From: Cardinalis cardinalis
Taxonomy: Eukaryota > Chordata > Aves > Passeriformes > Cardinalidae
Length of the DNA stretch: 64,000 nt
Direction: 5' to 3'
Assembly: GCA_014549065.1 (NCBI GenBank)
Contig: JACDOX010000141.1
Location: forward strand, 1,650,884-1,714,883
In this document: positions 1 to 12,430 of the stretch, piece after piece
Layout: every line of letters begins with the position of its first letter
How positions within the stretch are numbered: position 1 is the stretch's first letter
Translations under genes and position numbers: made by a program
The notes under the pieces: model-generated
The model's input: only the letters and a program-made list of their open reading frames with translations
Told to the model about the DNA's origin: nothing
Database searches by the model: none

Positions 1-139
1 ACTTCTCACACAAAGCAAGTCTTCAGGACAATGTTATGCAGTCTCTTAGTACATATCCTCTGTTGTTGTACCGTTTCTTTGAAAAAGCCTAAGCAGCCTC
101 AGCCTTCTCGTGTTTCCTTAGTTGAGGGCTCCATTGGTG

Positions 140-612
140 CAGGTGTGTCGGGGTGCAGCTGCAGCCCAGGCTGAGGGCGCTGAGAGCAGAGCCAAGAGGC
201 CGTGCAGCGCCGGCCCCTGCCAGCGCAAAGGGCCGGGCACCTGTGGCACTGCCAGGTGGGCCCAGCTCACACACTAGGAGCCAGGGGCTCAGCAGGGACA
301 GCGAGACCTTCGTGTCCTTGGGCTGGGAAGGTTTAAAAGCCCAGAGGATCCTTTGTTTGGGGTCCCTTCCTTGGAGGGCACCAGCTCGGGCTGTTCCTGG
401 GCTACTGCACCATGAGCCAATGGCTTTATGGAACAAGACACCTGAGCCAATGCCATGGCAAACCTGGGATGGATCTGGTGAGAAACCTGCTCTGACTCTG
501 GGATGGGATGTGTGGGAACCCCGGGGGTCACTGCAGACGCCTCTGTGGAAGGAGATTGGCCCCAGACGTGGAAGTCTCTGGTGTTGGGGATGCAACTGAG
601 AGAGAGCCTCAT
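140..612. other. GC-rich block, possible old LTR or retroposed fragment
   Basis: About 470 bases that are clearly richer in G+C and CpG than all surrounding DNA. Reading plus, it holds a TATA-like TTTAAAAG at about 331-338 and a G/C-rich 3' half. Frames on both strands stay open (plus 153-599, minus 89-763), which is expected from GC-rich sequence with few stop codons and is not evidence of coding. No domain or motif is recognisable in any translation. The abrupt borders suggest an inserted element such as an LTR. I see no clean TG...CA ends or target-site duplication, so the class is not established. It could also be a small CpG-rich regulatory island. Confidence 0.35.
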
Positions 613-2673
613 GAATGGTCAGACTGGGAATTTTCTGTAACACCCCCGTTACCATCAATAGAAAAATATTGACTTCTAGAAATANTGATGGTAGCAGGAT
701 TTTTTTTTTCCCCCTCTGAGAAATCAGCATGTAAGTGTTCCAAATGCTGGATTTGATTCTCACGGTGTGAAAAGTTTTTCAGTAGGCAGGATGTCCGGGT
801 TTAAAAGCCACGGGATGACAAATTCTGTCAGAGCTTTGGTTTTAAGCAGAATGTTGTTTAAGGGATGGTAAATTGTAATGCTCTCATATCAGAATTTGGA
901 CAGCAGGCAATATAGGGAACACTTATTATTTCCTTTTTACACTGTTGTCAGAATGTTTTTCACAGGAGTATGATATTGTGAAGTGCAATGTTACACAGAG
1001 AGTGACAAAGAAATTTCTGTTAGAACTTGTTATAAGCCTTCTGGTTTGGATTTATAAAGGAAGAAAAAAAGAAGACCTGTCTTTATGAGTCAGAGGATGC
1101 CAATGACCAGCCATGAAAAAAAGAAATGCAATCACCGCATGAGTTGAGAAAGTATATCCACTACCAACAGAGAGAAAATAAATCTGTGCATTAACAAAGG
1201 ATATTTTTCTTTTAAAATAACAAGTGCAATATTTTCAGTTGGAAATCAGCAGTAAGTTTCTAATCTCTGAGGAGAAGGTGCAGAATTGCTTTCCATGAAG
1301 GTAGGGTAACTAGAAATAAAGATGAGCACATGAAGCTTGATTTATAAACTCTTCTTATCATAGGCAATAAGCTAGTGATGTCTTCAGAGCATCCTATGAA
1401 ACTAATGTAGAGGTGGCCAGTTAATAAGAATTATTCATGTTTCCATTCCCATTATTCTCGGTTATTCACATTTTACCTTAATTCTTGCAATCCACTTTTG
1501 GAGAAGGTCTTGTCTCTCTCCGTTTTCTTGAAGCATTAATTGCATGACACAAAATCAATGGACATAACATTCCCTCAAAACTTAATAGCACACTTTACCC
1601 TGAGAGGGAACATATGTGCTAAAGTCTTTGCAAACAATTCCGTGGGTGAAGGGATGGGTATTAGCATCTTTGAAATGGGTCTTAACATCTCTACTAGCTT
1701 CAAGCAGCAGGTTTGTTATGGAGCCCAGACATTTTGGCTCCTGAAATGGGCAAGTGCATCTGCACAATCCTGAGCTTCTGAGCTTTGGGGTAAAATGACC
1801 CATTCAGGCCAGGGGGAATACATGGTAGGCTGTTCAGGAAGGCTGGACCTTTCCAGTACCTCAGCTAGTGGGGAAAGGAAAAGGACAATGTGTGGCCAGG
1901 AGTTTAAGATCAAAGGAGGCTGTGCCCTCCGAAACCTTGAGAAAACCTTGTAGGCATGTGCCCCAGTGGACTCTCTCCGTTTATTCTAACAAGTTTGCAG
2001 GACTCTTCTGTCCCTTTTTTGGACACTGGCTTTTCATCGTCTGATTTTCCATACAACCACTTTCGATGAGCTAAGTAAGAAGCAGTTTGCTTTGTCTTGT
2101 TCCGTGGCAGAATGCTTTTCGATGGTAACAGCCTTCTAATTCCTTATAGTACAGGAAAAGAAAAAAAAAGCCAGATTTTCATATCTCTAAAAGGAAATGT
2201 CCTTCCAGCAGAACTTGCATTGCCAGGACAATGAGATGCTTGTTTTTTTCTTAAGGGAGAATTCTTTTTAAAACTTTGGTTGATTAATTATGTCATAGTA
2301 CATTGAGTGCATTATTCCTGATGGGACTACATTCTTATGGAGCCTTTTTCCACCTTTTACCTGATGTTAAGCATGATTTAGATACCGTAGGAATGTAACT
2401 ATTGGGGAAAAAATTCTGTAGCATAAATGTGAGTTTATGAATATTTATCAAGAAGGAAACCTAAGTAAACTTTCCTAGTGAATTGACGCACTTATAGACT
2501 TATGCTGAGCTAATAGAACAGCTTGCAACCTGGGATTTAAATACTAGTACTGCTAGTATATGATTTTTCTTTTATGAAAAAGAAAAATTGAATGAAATCC
2601 ACCAATATAGATGCCAAATACACTTGTTAATAAAAAGATATGAAGAAAAATATCACCCTAATTATTCAAACAT
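613..2673. other. AT-rich unique DNA, no gene seen
   Basis: Ordinary AT-rich sequence. Short frames at 1540-1773 plus and 1582-1913 minus overlap each other on opposite strands and show no family signature. No repeat that I can name, no RNA gene and no convincing splice structure. Confidence 0.6.
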
Positions 2674-2791
2674 GAGTGGCTTTATAGAATTATTTAGGTT
2701 AGAAAAGACCTAAGACCTCCATCAAATTCAACTCAGCCCTGCCAAGTTCACCACTAAAGCATGTCCCTAAGTGCCACGTCTGCACATCTTA
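2674..2791 (-). repeat. CR1 LINE, 3'-end fragment
   Basis: The plus strand reads as the reverse complement of a CR1 3' end. It starts with a degenerate form of the terminal ATTCTATG octamer (TATAGAATTATTTAGG), then 'ttagaaaagacc', 'atcaaattcaactcagccctgcca', 'ccactaaagcatgtccctaag' and 'ccacgtctgcacatctt'. Each step matches in order the 3' untranslated region common to avian CR1. The element therefore lies on the minus strand with its 3' end near 2674. It is 5'-truncated, as is usual for CR1, and moderately diverged. Similarity ends near 2791; the following bases do not continue the family. Confidence 0.85.
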
Positions 2792-5700
2792 CCTGCAGTT
2801 GCCCAGATCCTCTTTCAGCCCCTTTTGTAGATGGGTATTTAAATAGGTGGATTAGTGAAGCAAAAGAAAATTTGGTAGAAAAAGAACATTTATTTTTTTA
2901 AGTGTTCATGGAGGAATTTGCACAAAAAAATATTAAAGAATCATTTATAAAATTACATTTTCATCCAAAGGATTATCTTTCTTCAAAGATTAAGATGTTA
3001 AGTCATAATTTAACTGGTCCTGAGAAACAATTATATTTTTTACCAGTCATTACGGGCTATTTTTTTTTTTACTTTCTCAAGTTCTAAACTGCTTTATAGG
3101 AAGGGCACAAGATCACAGCAGCTCTCATGGCTATGAGTCTTATATACTACTTGTGTGCTACTTTTCCATTCTTTCTGTTACTGATATGCTAAGCTCTGTT
3201 GCTGCAGAACTTTCATGGCATTTTCTTGATTTTGGAGAAAGTTACATGGTGGCTTTTAAAGAGCAAGAGGGGAGTTTAAAAGTACATCTGCATTTTCAGG
3301 TACCAAAAATAAATTTNCCGATTAAGACTCTAGCTTTAAAGCCCTTTTGCATGCTTTAAACTTTGTTCTTGATTGGTTTTTTGTTTGTTAAAGAGAATTA
3401 TTGACTTAGAAAATAAGTGGAATATGTCCATGTAGGAAAAACTCTGTGTTTCTCTCCTAAGAGCAATTGAAATCAAAAGTAGGAAGCTATTAGGGAATTA
3501 ACTCCAATACTAAATTTTTCTCTTATGTTTAGGGTCTACCCATCCTGTAGTGTAGTACCGAAGTGTTTAGGTAGACATATATTCAAAGCCTCCATGGTCT
3601 AGAAAAATAAATTACGTTTAGACAGGTAGATTTTCTTCTAAAATGTATTTCCTGTTCTCCTAAATTAAATGCATCTAGTGTTTTTAAAATATGTCTTTTG
3701 TTTATGTTCATTATTGAAAAATTCTTCATATTTTTCTTAGTCTTCCATATATTTTATGTTGTATGTACTCACATGGTTAATTTATGCCACAGAATAACTT
3801 CAAACAACTGTTAATATATCTAAAGAGAGAAAACATGTCCACAGCTCATATTTTTCACAGCTCATATTTTTAAGGCGGATCATTCTTTTTTGTTTATATT
3901 GCATTGCCCTGTAAAGAATCCATGATTCCCTCAAAAATAATGACATTTTATAAAGGCAACACATGTTTATTTGGAGGAGTATTTATTTTCTTTCCTTCCT
4001 GTTTCTGAATCTCTAGGGTATATGCAGTTCATAGTTTCAGTATTTTTCCCCTCAAACACAAGCATCTTTATTTACCTCTATTTTTGCTAGGAAATGAAGG
4101 TAGCAGGTAGATTAAGGAAAGGTGTGAGAAAACAAAGCATTATTAATCTTCTGAAAAAATATGAAAGTTTGCTAGTGTGTTATAGCTTACCATAATCAAG
4201 TATCAAACAAATAAAAAACTGAATAATATCATTGAAATGTATTGGTTTTGCTTCAGCTATAACTGTGAGAAAATGTTTGTAGTCCCTTGCCTCAGACAGT
4301 GGAAATAACAAATGAAAATATATATCTGACCTCACTTCCTTTGCTACTTCTACCAAGAAATTTTTGTTCAGAAGAATTGCCTGTAAGGGAAAAGTATTCC
4401 TAATTTTGCTAATACTTAAATAAATTTTTTTTCTGGTAAATTTTGGTGTAAGATAATTTATAGACATTAATTCAGTATTTGTCTCCATGCACAACCAACA
4501 TTGAGCCTCACAGAGTGTGCAGTATGAAATCTGGAATACATAAAAGCATTATGGACACAAATATGTTACTTATTTTGTAACAGAAAAACATTATTGGGTT
4601 TATTCAGAATATACTCACAGTCTCTCTCATGGCTGAAAGTTTGACTCATGACTATGCTTGATCAAAGCAACTTAGATCAATTTGCATGCTTTTAGTTCAG
4701 GAAGGAGGTCACATGAAAATGAAGGCACCAAAGCATAAAATAGGATTCATTAATAAAGGCTCAACATAGAGGTCAAAAAAGCAAAATGGAATCATACACT
4801 GTACTGATCTGTAGAAACAGCCATTGAGAAATTACAACAGAAGCATGATATAGACATTATCAAGTTGTTTAATTATTGTATATCTATGTTTATACATGTC
4901 TTTAAAGGGATGGATCTTGACATACAACTTCCGATGAGCCCTCTTAAAAGTCTGGCCCATTTATGGCCTGGTAACAGGAAGGAAAGGAAAGGACTGTCTT
5001 GTCCTTAATAATCCTCAGCACTGATGCTTCCATTGGACAAAGCACCATGACTGTGCAAAACAGCCTCTGAGGCACTTACAGACCTTCCCCAGTGGCCTTG
5101 GCATGTGGAGAGGGTGGATGCATCACCTGCCCATAGTATTTATCAGCATAGTTTAAAAGCATGGTTTCCAAGGCAACTGCCTGAGACTAAAATGTAGAGG
5201 TGAAGGAGGTTATAACTTTTGAATCATTCTTTCACCTCTGCTTTGAGAACAGGCTTGCGTGTGTTGCCCTTTGCTTATTCTGACTCTAAGAAAAGTATTT
5301 GCAGATTAAAGCAATATTAACTAGTCTAAAAAACTAATTTTCCTTTAGTACAGGAGGAAAAGACAAGATAGGTGCCAAATATTTAATTTTTTTCTCCATG
5401 TACAGTGCTCAAAGTAGAAGAAAAACTGGGGGAAAAAATGACCCTATAAATAACTACATCTAAACTGAAGGAAGATCTTGCTGAGCTCAGTGGGAGCACT
5501 AAGATATGGACTCCTGTCTCACATCTAGCATTTAGTTCCGAAACCTTCCTTCACCTGAGAGGCAGCAATTTCTTGTCATAATTGCAAGATTTCACTTACA
5601 AACTCAGCAATATCTTGCTACTCTGACAGGGAAGACCTCTCAGCTTCCACATCCATCTGAGTTGTGGGAGCTGGATGACCCTGGGAGATCAATCTTTCCT

Positions 5701-7587
5701 GAATGGCATGACCCCCAGGCTTCCCATGAGCTCAGTACTCAGACGGATCTTGCATTCTGCTATATTTTGCACCAACAATGGCAGCTGGATCACAGGTCAA
5801 GAAGGAAGGTTTCTTCACCTTTTGTTCTTTTCCTTCTTGGCTCCTGTCTGCNATGTTAGCAACAACCAGTCAGCTAATGTGAAATAGCTTCCTCTTACTT
5901 TTGCAATGAGCTTTAAAGCTGTCCATGGAGCTTAGAGTACTTGAATGGTGGAAAAATGGGAGAGCCCAGAGGGAGACAGCACTGTTTCTAATTAAACCAG
6001 TGGTGTTTGTAGAAGACAATGAAAAGGTACAGAATAAGCAAGTGATATCCCAATAATAATNGTATATACACATGTATAATATAGCTCTCATTTTCCTTGG
6101 AGTTTCAGCCTTCCAAAACTTCAATCTGAGTTATGGGGTCATAGTCTGTAGGTTAATTTCCTTTATAAGAATGGCAGTAACTGTTTAACAGTCTGTTCAG
6201 GGGCTTTGATTATACCAAAGTTGTGAATTGTTCCTTTCTTTGTGTTTTTCGACTACAAACCCACTAAAAGGACTTCCTGATGATTGCCTGCCTTACATTA
6301 AGTTTTCAATATATTTTTGATTAATAATTTAATTTCCTTAAGGTGCTGCATGTACTTCCTCTTAGTTATCAAAATTCTTCAATATGTACTAAAACTCGTA
6401 GGTGCATTTGGTGCTTTTGGCTTTAATGGGTGTGTTTCAATAATTTAAATCCAATACAGCATCACCAGAATGCAGTGAAGGGATGTGTTGCAAACATAAC
6501 TTATGTCTAACTGAAGACTCACTGGCATNGTTAATCCCAGGATAAGCAAAATTCAAACCCGGATGTGTGCAGAGGAGTATTATCAGCTGGAATGCATCTC
6601 TCGAACTCTATTGACATAACAATTTTTTATTAGACTAATTATTAAGAGAGGCTTGATGAATCAATACAGAAATAAATATTGTCCCTGTTTTAATATGAAA
6701 TGACACAAGGTTTAAAAATTTTTGTTAGATGTGTGCTAATCATTGCAAGATAAAGTCCCTTTTTATTTTATTTACTCTCTTTAATGTCAGGAAACCTCAT
6801 TTAGAAATCACGAATAAGTAAGTGTTCTGTGTGCATTTTGAGTTTTTATATCATGTGCTTAGAAGTTTTGCTTTAAATATGCAACTTGAAGACTGAGTGT
6901 TATTGGAAGATCTAAATAAATGGATTAAAGTGTTGTAAATGTTATCTCATGGTGGAATAAGTAAAGCACTTGTTTCCTTTTTGGCTTTGATGTGCTTGAA
7001 ATCAGAAGTTTTTCATAGTTTGTATGAGGGTTCTTTCTGTGAAGCTGCACGTGGATATTTACCATTGGATAAATGGATGTCCAAAACTTAGCATTTAGGT
7101 TCCTGAAAGGATATTGACAATTCATTTAGAAGAAAGAAATATGCTCTTTATTTTCAACCCTTTTGAATTTATGCTTTAAAGAAAACGAAACTAGAAATGA
7201 AAACACTCCTTCAAAATAATTATTGTTAATTAAATCTCATGTTTTAATTTGAATCCTGTCAAAGTTTGAGACAAATTAGGAGGAAAAACTCACATTGTAG
7301 TCTTCAATTCCCCCATGTGCATGCTTCCTCCTTTTGATACTTTCCTTAAAGTGTATTTTTACTTTTTCCATTTATTTTGTATGNAAACAGAATTATGTAA
7401 ACTAATTAAAGACATTTCACAGGATATCTAAATTGATTTTTAGGAAGTATCTTTTGAAGGCCTCTCTGGCCATTTTCTTTTCAGACTGTTGCTGGAAAAG
7501 TCTGCTTTCAACTAAAATTAATACAGCTATAAAAAACTTCTTTAAACTATTGAGATTTTCAAATAAAATATGAGAAATGTACTTGGC
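2792..7587. other. AT-rich unique DNA, no gene seen
   Basis: No recognisable gene. Around 5455-5890 the base composition is more balanced and plus-strand frames stay open (5662-5859, 5675-5887), but the translations resemble nothing I know. The tract at about 6410-6740 is rich in TAAT/ATTA words and looks like possible conserved non-coding sequence. The frame at 4180-4494 minus (104 codons) is AT-driven and not convincing. Confidence 0.55.
3840..3871 (+). repeat. Tandem duplication, 16 bp x 2
   Basis: The unit CACAGCTCATATTTTT occurs twice with no spacer and no mismatch (3840-3855 and 3856-3871). An exact pair implies a recent slippage or duplication event. Confidence 0.9.
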
Positions 7588-7635
7588 TATTATTACTATT
7601 ACTACTACTATTATTATTATCATTGTTGTTATTAT
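7588..7635. repeat. Trinucleotide microsatellite (TTA/CTA)n
   Basis: An imperfect run of TAT/TAC/TTA triplets, interrupted by CAT and TTG triplets near 7620. It accounts for the isoleucine/valine-rich stretch of the minus-strand frame 7417-7677, which is therefore not a gene. Confidence 0.9.
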
Positions 7636-9450
7636 GAGAAACAAGCCTCCCGATTTTTTGCTCTTCATGAAATTCACTTATTTTTTCCCTCCTCAAACAT
7701 TTTAATACAGAAGTACAAGTTTATAACTAACTTAATTTAAAATTCAAGATTGCTTTATAGAATTAGTAAGGTTTTTAGAAATTANATTTATCTCTTTTCT
7801 GTTAACTTCAGGTGTTTTCAAATTGATTGCACTTCTGTGAACCTTTTCTTGAATGGCTATCTTCTTAGTCTTTTTAATGTCTAGACTTTTGTTCCACGGA
7901 TCGATGACTCATATTTATTCTGTCATGTTGTTTTTTAGTCTAATTATCTAAAGTCATTTTAGCCAGTGTTGTTTGTTGAAATTCCCTGTTTTCTCTAGTG
8001 CAGACATCCAACTGTCTTAACGTCCAAAAAAAAAACCCCACAAAAACCCAAAGTCAAAAAAATTTTTAGAACTAAAACTTGAAGCCTTCTAGAATTAAAT
8101 GTCATAAATGATAGAATGATAAGAAAATTGCTTGCATTCAAAGGATTTTGGGTACAATACTAATCTGAATTTGTAATGGAGAAATTTTCACATTTGTCCT
8201 ATGTCTTGTGTATATTTTCAATGGAAATCCGATTTTCAGCCTCCAGCATCAGTCTCATGATGTAAGTAATCTTCTGCAGATAATGATCCCCTGATAGGAC
8301 TTGTATCTGTGTATCAATAAGTAATAATTTTCTATTTGAACAGTTTATATAATGTGTTGAATTAGCTATTGACGGAAAATATAACTTACATTCTCATTAG
8401 TATTTTCTTTGTTTTCTGTGAAAGCTGTGAATTTTACATTAGAAGAAAACTAACACATATTTCTTAGCAAGAGTATCACAGGCCAAAGCTCTAAACAAAA
8501 CCTTGTGGAACCCCACTGGCTTCAAACAATGTAACTACTGTTTGTTAAAGTCGTTAGAATTAAGAATTGGTGTCGTAGGTATATGTCAGGCCTCCTATAG
8601 GCCAATGACATTTAGAGTAAGTGTGTTGAAGAAGGTTCTAATGACTGCTAAAATAAAACCTCCGAGTGATAAATGAACAGATCGCTACTGTGAAAGTGTT
8701 TAAAGGTTTAGAACTCCTACTGATAAAATCACCAGAGAGAGTATGTAGAAAATTACTCTCTTCTCACCTTTAATTGCGTTATTTAACTTGAACATTTTCT
8801 GCACTGAAGGGAGTGCAAATAATAAAACCTTTTCATTTACTGTGCAAAGTCCTTTACAAACAAAGTATAGAGGCTGTATGATTTAGGCTTGCTTTATTGA
8901 ATTGAATAACTGGCCATCTATCTTGAAGTTAATGGTGGAAAGGAAAATTGAAATTTTGCTAAACCAATAGTGTGTTAGCACTCTATCAAATAGAGATGTT
9001 GCACATCTTCAGGTGGATACAAATGCAAAAATAAGCATTTCCACCAGAGAAACAAAGTCTGTCTTAGAGAATAAACTGTCTATTCATTCAAGCACTAGAA
9101 GATGGTTCTGCTGAGAAAAGGGCTGAGATTCTTAACACCTTGTTTTCTACATAATTGATAGTACTGTCTGTACACCAACTTTCTTTTTTTGATGTTTTAT
9201 TGAATAATGGAAGCTACTTTTGGCATGAAATATTAATAATGAAAGAATGTAAAATATTGTCAAGGAGAAACACGCAAGAACAGAAAAAATAACCTTTTTA
9301 TATGTCTTTAACTTTATTTATATCTTTTATCTTATTGAGAATAGACATAAACTGTGGAGGATATTTTTTAATTGGATGCAATTAGTTCCAAAAAATAAGA
9401 TTCAATAATGACACTTTTTAAGCCAGAGGAAACATCAAATTAGCTTGAAT
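7636..9450. other. AT-rich unique DNA, no gene seen
   Basis: No gene or nameable repeat. At 8026-8062 there is a short A-rich tract broken by CCCC and CCC, a simple-sequence type common in bird DNA. Confidence 0.6.
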
Positions 9451-9555
9451 GCACTTTACATTTTTCACATTTCCTCATACATGCACCTCATTCCATTATA
9501 TAAATGCTTGGACACAGGAAATGAGGTACCTTGCATGTGAAAATGTAAAAGTACC
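9451..9555. other. Imperfect inverted repeat (foldback) of about 105 bp
   Basis: The left arm 9451-9494 and right arm 9517-9555 pair in two blocks. Near the loop, CACCTCATTCC faces GGAAATGAGGT. Further out, TTTACATTTTTCACAT faces ATGTGAAAATGTAAA with one bulge. A 22-base loop lies at 9495-9516, and an asymmetric internal loop of about ten bases separates the blocks. It could be a hairpin RNA precursor, a relic of a small foldback transposon or a chance structure. The sequence shows no direct repeats that would mark an insertion. Confidence 0.6.
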
Positions 9556-11745
9556 TCTGTGACAAGGTCTATGAAAACACTTGACACACATGTAGACAAA
9601 TTAATGTTGCTTATAATTGAGAACATGGCTTAATTTTTCATTTCTTATGGCTGCTGNGCAGATTTTACTTTTATTCAATTTATTTAATTTTACTTTTATT
9701 TAAGCTATTTGCATAGCTTAAAAAAAAGTAAAAACCAAGAAGAAATCAGAAAAAAATATTTGCTAGCTTTTTAAACTTTTGTCAATAAGTGCTTTTTGAA
9801 TCTCAAAGGAGAAACTGATAGGAGAGTACTTTGTAAGGAAATGGAAATTCTTATTGGATTCAGAGGGAAGAAAATTATTAAGAAATGTAACAAATATATA
9901 GAAAATTTTCTACAAATTGATTAGTCACACTTTATGTGCCATAGCATGCACAGCACAGANTTAGTTTAATTTATTTCTTTGTAATTGGCATAAAATGGTG
10001 CACTTAATCTTTCAAGTTATTGCTTCTCAATGTCACCATTTTTTTTCCATTATGTGATGTACAGTTGGTTCCATTTCATGACCAGATATTCTTTTTTGGG
10101 TAATAAAAATTTCCAGAGATGATATTTTTGGAGTGAGATATTTTTGGCCATCTAGATAAATGACAGCAGTGTGAAAGTAGAGAATGTTATTGAATTAAAT
10201 GCAGCCAAAGAGAAATGTAGCATCAAAATCTTCATTCTATGAATAAAACTAGAAAATGCCAATAACCCTGAAATCAAAGGGTGCTAATTCTAAAATGGGC
10301 AAGATCACACATTGGTGAAATGTAACAATTTTTTCTTCATTTAGAAAATGGTTTAAATGTGAATATTCTTGTCGTATACTTGTTTTCTTTAGTTGAGAGC
10401 TCAGTACCTCTTCTGCAGCTTCTGCTAGCCAAGACCCTATGTCCCAAACGGGATCTAAAATTTCTAGGCTTTCTCAGAACTAAACATAAGCTAAATATAG
10501 AATCAGCCTATCTTCAAAACTTAAGAGAAATCTATTTTCTAAGAGTGTATGTATTTTATCACATATGTATTTATTTCACAAGATTGTGCTATCTAACTTC
10601 ACAACCTGGTATATATGTCCTACATATCAGTCAAGTTTATCTGTTCCAGTATGTCTAAATTACCCATTCCTTGTAGATTTGTCAGGTACTGGTGGAAAGG
10701 AAACTATGTGATTTGGTAACAGTTTAATTAAGGGATCAGCAGAAATAAGGGTTTGACTTCTGATGATTTTATATTGATTTTTGCATTTTAATATATGCAA
10801 AGATTTGCATTTTAATATATGCAAANATTCTTTTACATTCTCTGAGAAAGGTTTTCTATATGGGAGCCATCACATTCTGGCGTGTAAACAGTCACCTTGC
10901 TTTATTTGTTCATTACTAAACCAGGAATAACACTTGGGACAATCCAGTGTATTTCTCGTCAGAGTAGCTGAATGTTATTTCACTCTTTAGAAAGCATTTA
11001 TTTCTTAGTCTTTATTTTGAAGACAGCTTGGCTCATAGGCCGAAATCCCAGATAAATTTAAAAGTCTGGTAGCAAAGCATGTGCCCTCCTCACCCAGATT
11101 CCACCACCAGCTGAGAGCCAGCTCCTATCTCTGTGCCTTTGGAGCTGTCACAGTAGAAGTGAGGCTTGTTAGTGGATCACAGTACGTGCAGATTGCTAAC
11201 TGTAGTTGAGGGTTGGTCCAAATGTGCTGATGAACCCTAACAGGCTTTAATTTAATCTAAATGGGATATTTTAATCTTTATTGAATTAGTAATGCAACTT
11301 ANATACTTGTTCTAGGTTTTCCCCCATGCAAAGATTAAGTTGCTGTTTATGTTCTTGAAGCAATTATAGGTTACCCAGAGCTACCAAGAACAGNGCTTCA
11401 TCTTCCAGGCTTCTCTGTGTGCTTACAGAGTAAATAGGTATTTTTNTCTTTGAAAATTCCTGACAGAATGAACTATTTTTAACAGAAGTTCAAGACCTTT
11501 TCAGGAAATAGTGTGCTATGTATGAGGAAAGTAATCTTTCAAATGCACACTTCCTTTAAAAAAATACCAGTTGATTTTATCCAGTAGTCTTATTTTCAAA
11601 GAAGGCCATTTCAGACAAGTATTGTGCAACTGGAGGCTAAAGAATAGAAAGAGACTCTAAATCTTCTCTAGTCACTTAGCTTTGGATTTTTCCTACTCAG
11701 AGAACATCTGGGCACTAAAATAATGATACAGTTATCTCCACACAG
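9556..11745. other. AT-rich unique DNA, no gene seen
   Basis: The frame at 10359-10658 plus (99 codons) is hydrophobic and tyrosine-rich, as expected of AT-rich random sequence, and shows no motif. Nothing else is recognised apart from the octamer palindrome pair listed separately. Confidence 0.6.
10780..10827. repeat. 24-bp tandem duplication of an octamer-like palindrome
   Basis: The unit 10780-10803 repeats at 10804-10827, the only difference being an unresolved N at 10826. Each unit is itself a near inverted repeat, TTTGCAT...ATGCAAA. The second copy carries an exact ATTTGCAT octamer (10803-10810), the classic POU/Oct-factor recognition word, and both carry ATGCAAA in the opposite sense. 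The duplication is seen directly; binding by an Oct factor is inference. Confidence 0.8.
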
Positions 11746-11876
11746 ACTTTGAAAACCTTCTTGTGTATTCTGGGTGCAATGGAACTGCAGCACAGAGACG
11801 CTTGGGTTATGCGAACAGCTCCTTCAAATCCATCAAAGTTTCTGAATGTTTGCAAAATGCGTCATATCTGAATAAG
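11746..11876 (+). other. Exon-like open segment (speculative)
   Basis: 131 bases bounded on the left by an acceptor-like CTCCACACAG and on the right by the donor-like AATAAG/GTAACT. The frame using TTTGAAAACCTT is open across the whole segment. It reads through to the donor with a mixed, non-low-complexity composition that includes several CpG-containing codons, unusual in this AT-rich setting. A second frame is also open until a stop just before the donor, which weakens the coding case. A polypyrimidine-rich acceptor (CTTTACCTTACCTTGCAG) follows at 11992, so a two-exon transcript with an intron of about 116 bases is possible. The protein family is not recognised. It may be a lncRNA exon, a pseudogene piece or chance. 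Confidence 0.2.
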
Positions 11877-11992
11877 GTAACTGGTCATCAGGACCCAAGA
11901 TCTGAAGCCACTAATACTTTAGAGCACAAGTCACTGATCACACGTCATTGATCTCTTTTCAGCACCTACACTTGCTTTACCTTACCTTGCAG

Positions 11993-12430
11993 CACTTAGT
12001 AAGATGGTGAATGCAGACAGCAAAGCCCCTGAGAAGTGAGAAAGGAAGCTTAGCTCAGCTTGAGGTTGTTCTGCTTCCTTACATTATGTTGTACCCTATG
12101 AGGGAACCAGAAGGAATAGAAGACCATTTTATGCATGCTGATTTTGTCACTTGCAGACGCTCTAACAAATCATGTAGTTTCTACAACTGAATATTTCTGT
12201 ATTATTCAGTATAATTGACAGTGCCAGAAACTAGCCCTAAGCAAATGAAATGCAACACAAAATCTGCTGTAAGCAAGTTAATCACAGTCTAAGTGATAGA
12301 AAGCTTGCACTTCATTTCTTTTCCAGGATACATTTGTAACAGAAAAATAATTCTCTTTTCTCTCAAAAGACTAGGGAAGCTGTCAGGNGCTTTGGGGCAA
12401 TCAAAATAAATAGTTTATGCCTCCCGTAAA
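11993..12430 (+). other. Possible terminal exon downstream of strong acceptor (speculative)
   Basis: It starts at a good 3' splice site (pyrimidine tract plus CTTGCAG, ending at 11992). A small frame with an ATG at about 12003 closes at TGA near 12036-12038. An AATAAA lies at about 12404, a plausible distance for a polyadenylation signal. If joined to the segment ending at 11876, the first frame stops after five codons. Each signal is weak on its own; only RNA evidence would settle it. Confidence 0.15.

Noticed and set aside
153..599. 148-codon plus-strand frame in the GC-rich block
   Set aside because: Open frames on both strands are expected from high GC; the peptide is proline/alanine/glycine-rich with no family signature.
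7417..7677. Minus-strand frame with a hydrophobic isoleucine/valine run, as a small membrane protein
   Set aside because: The hydrophobic run is encoded by the trinucleotide microsatellite at 7588-7635.
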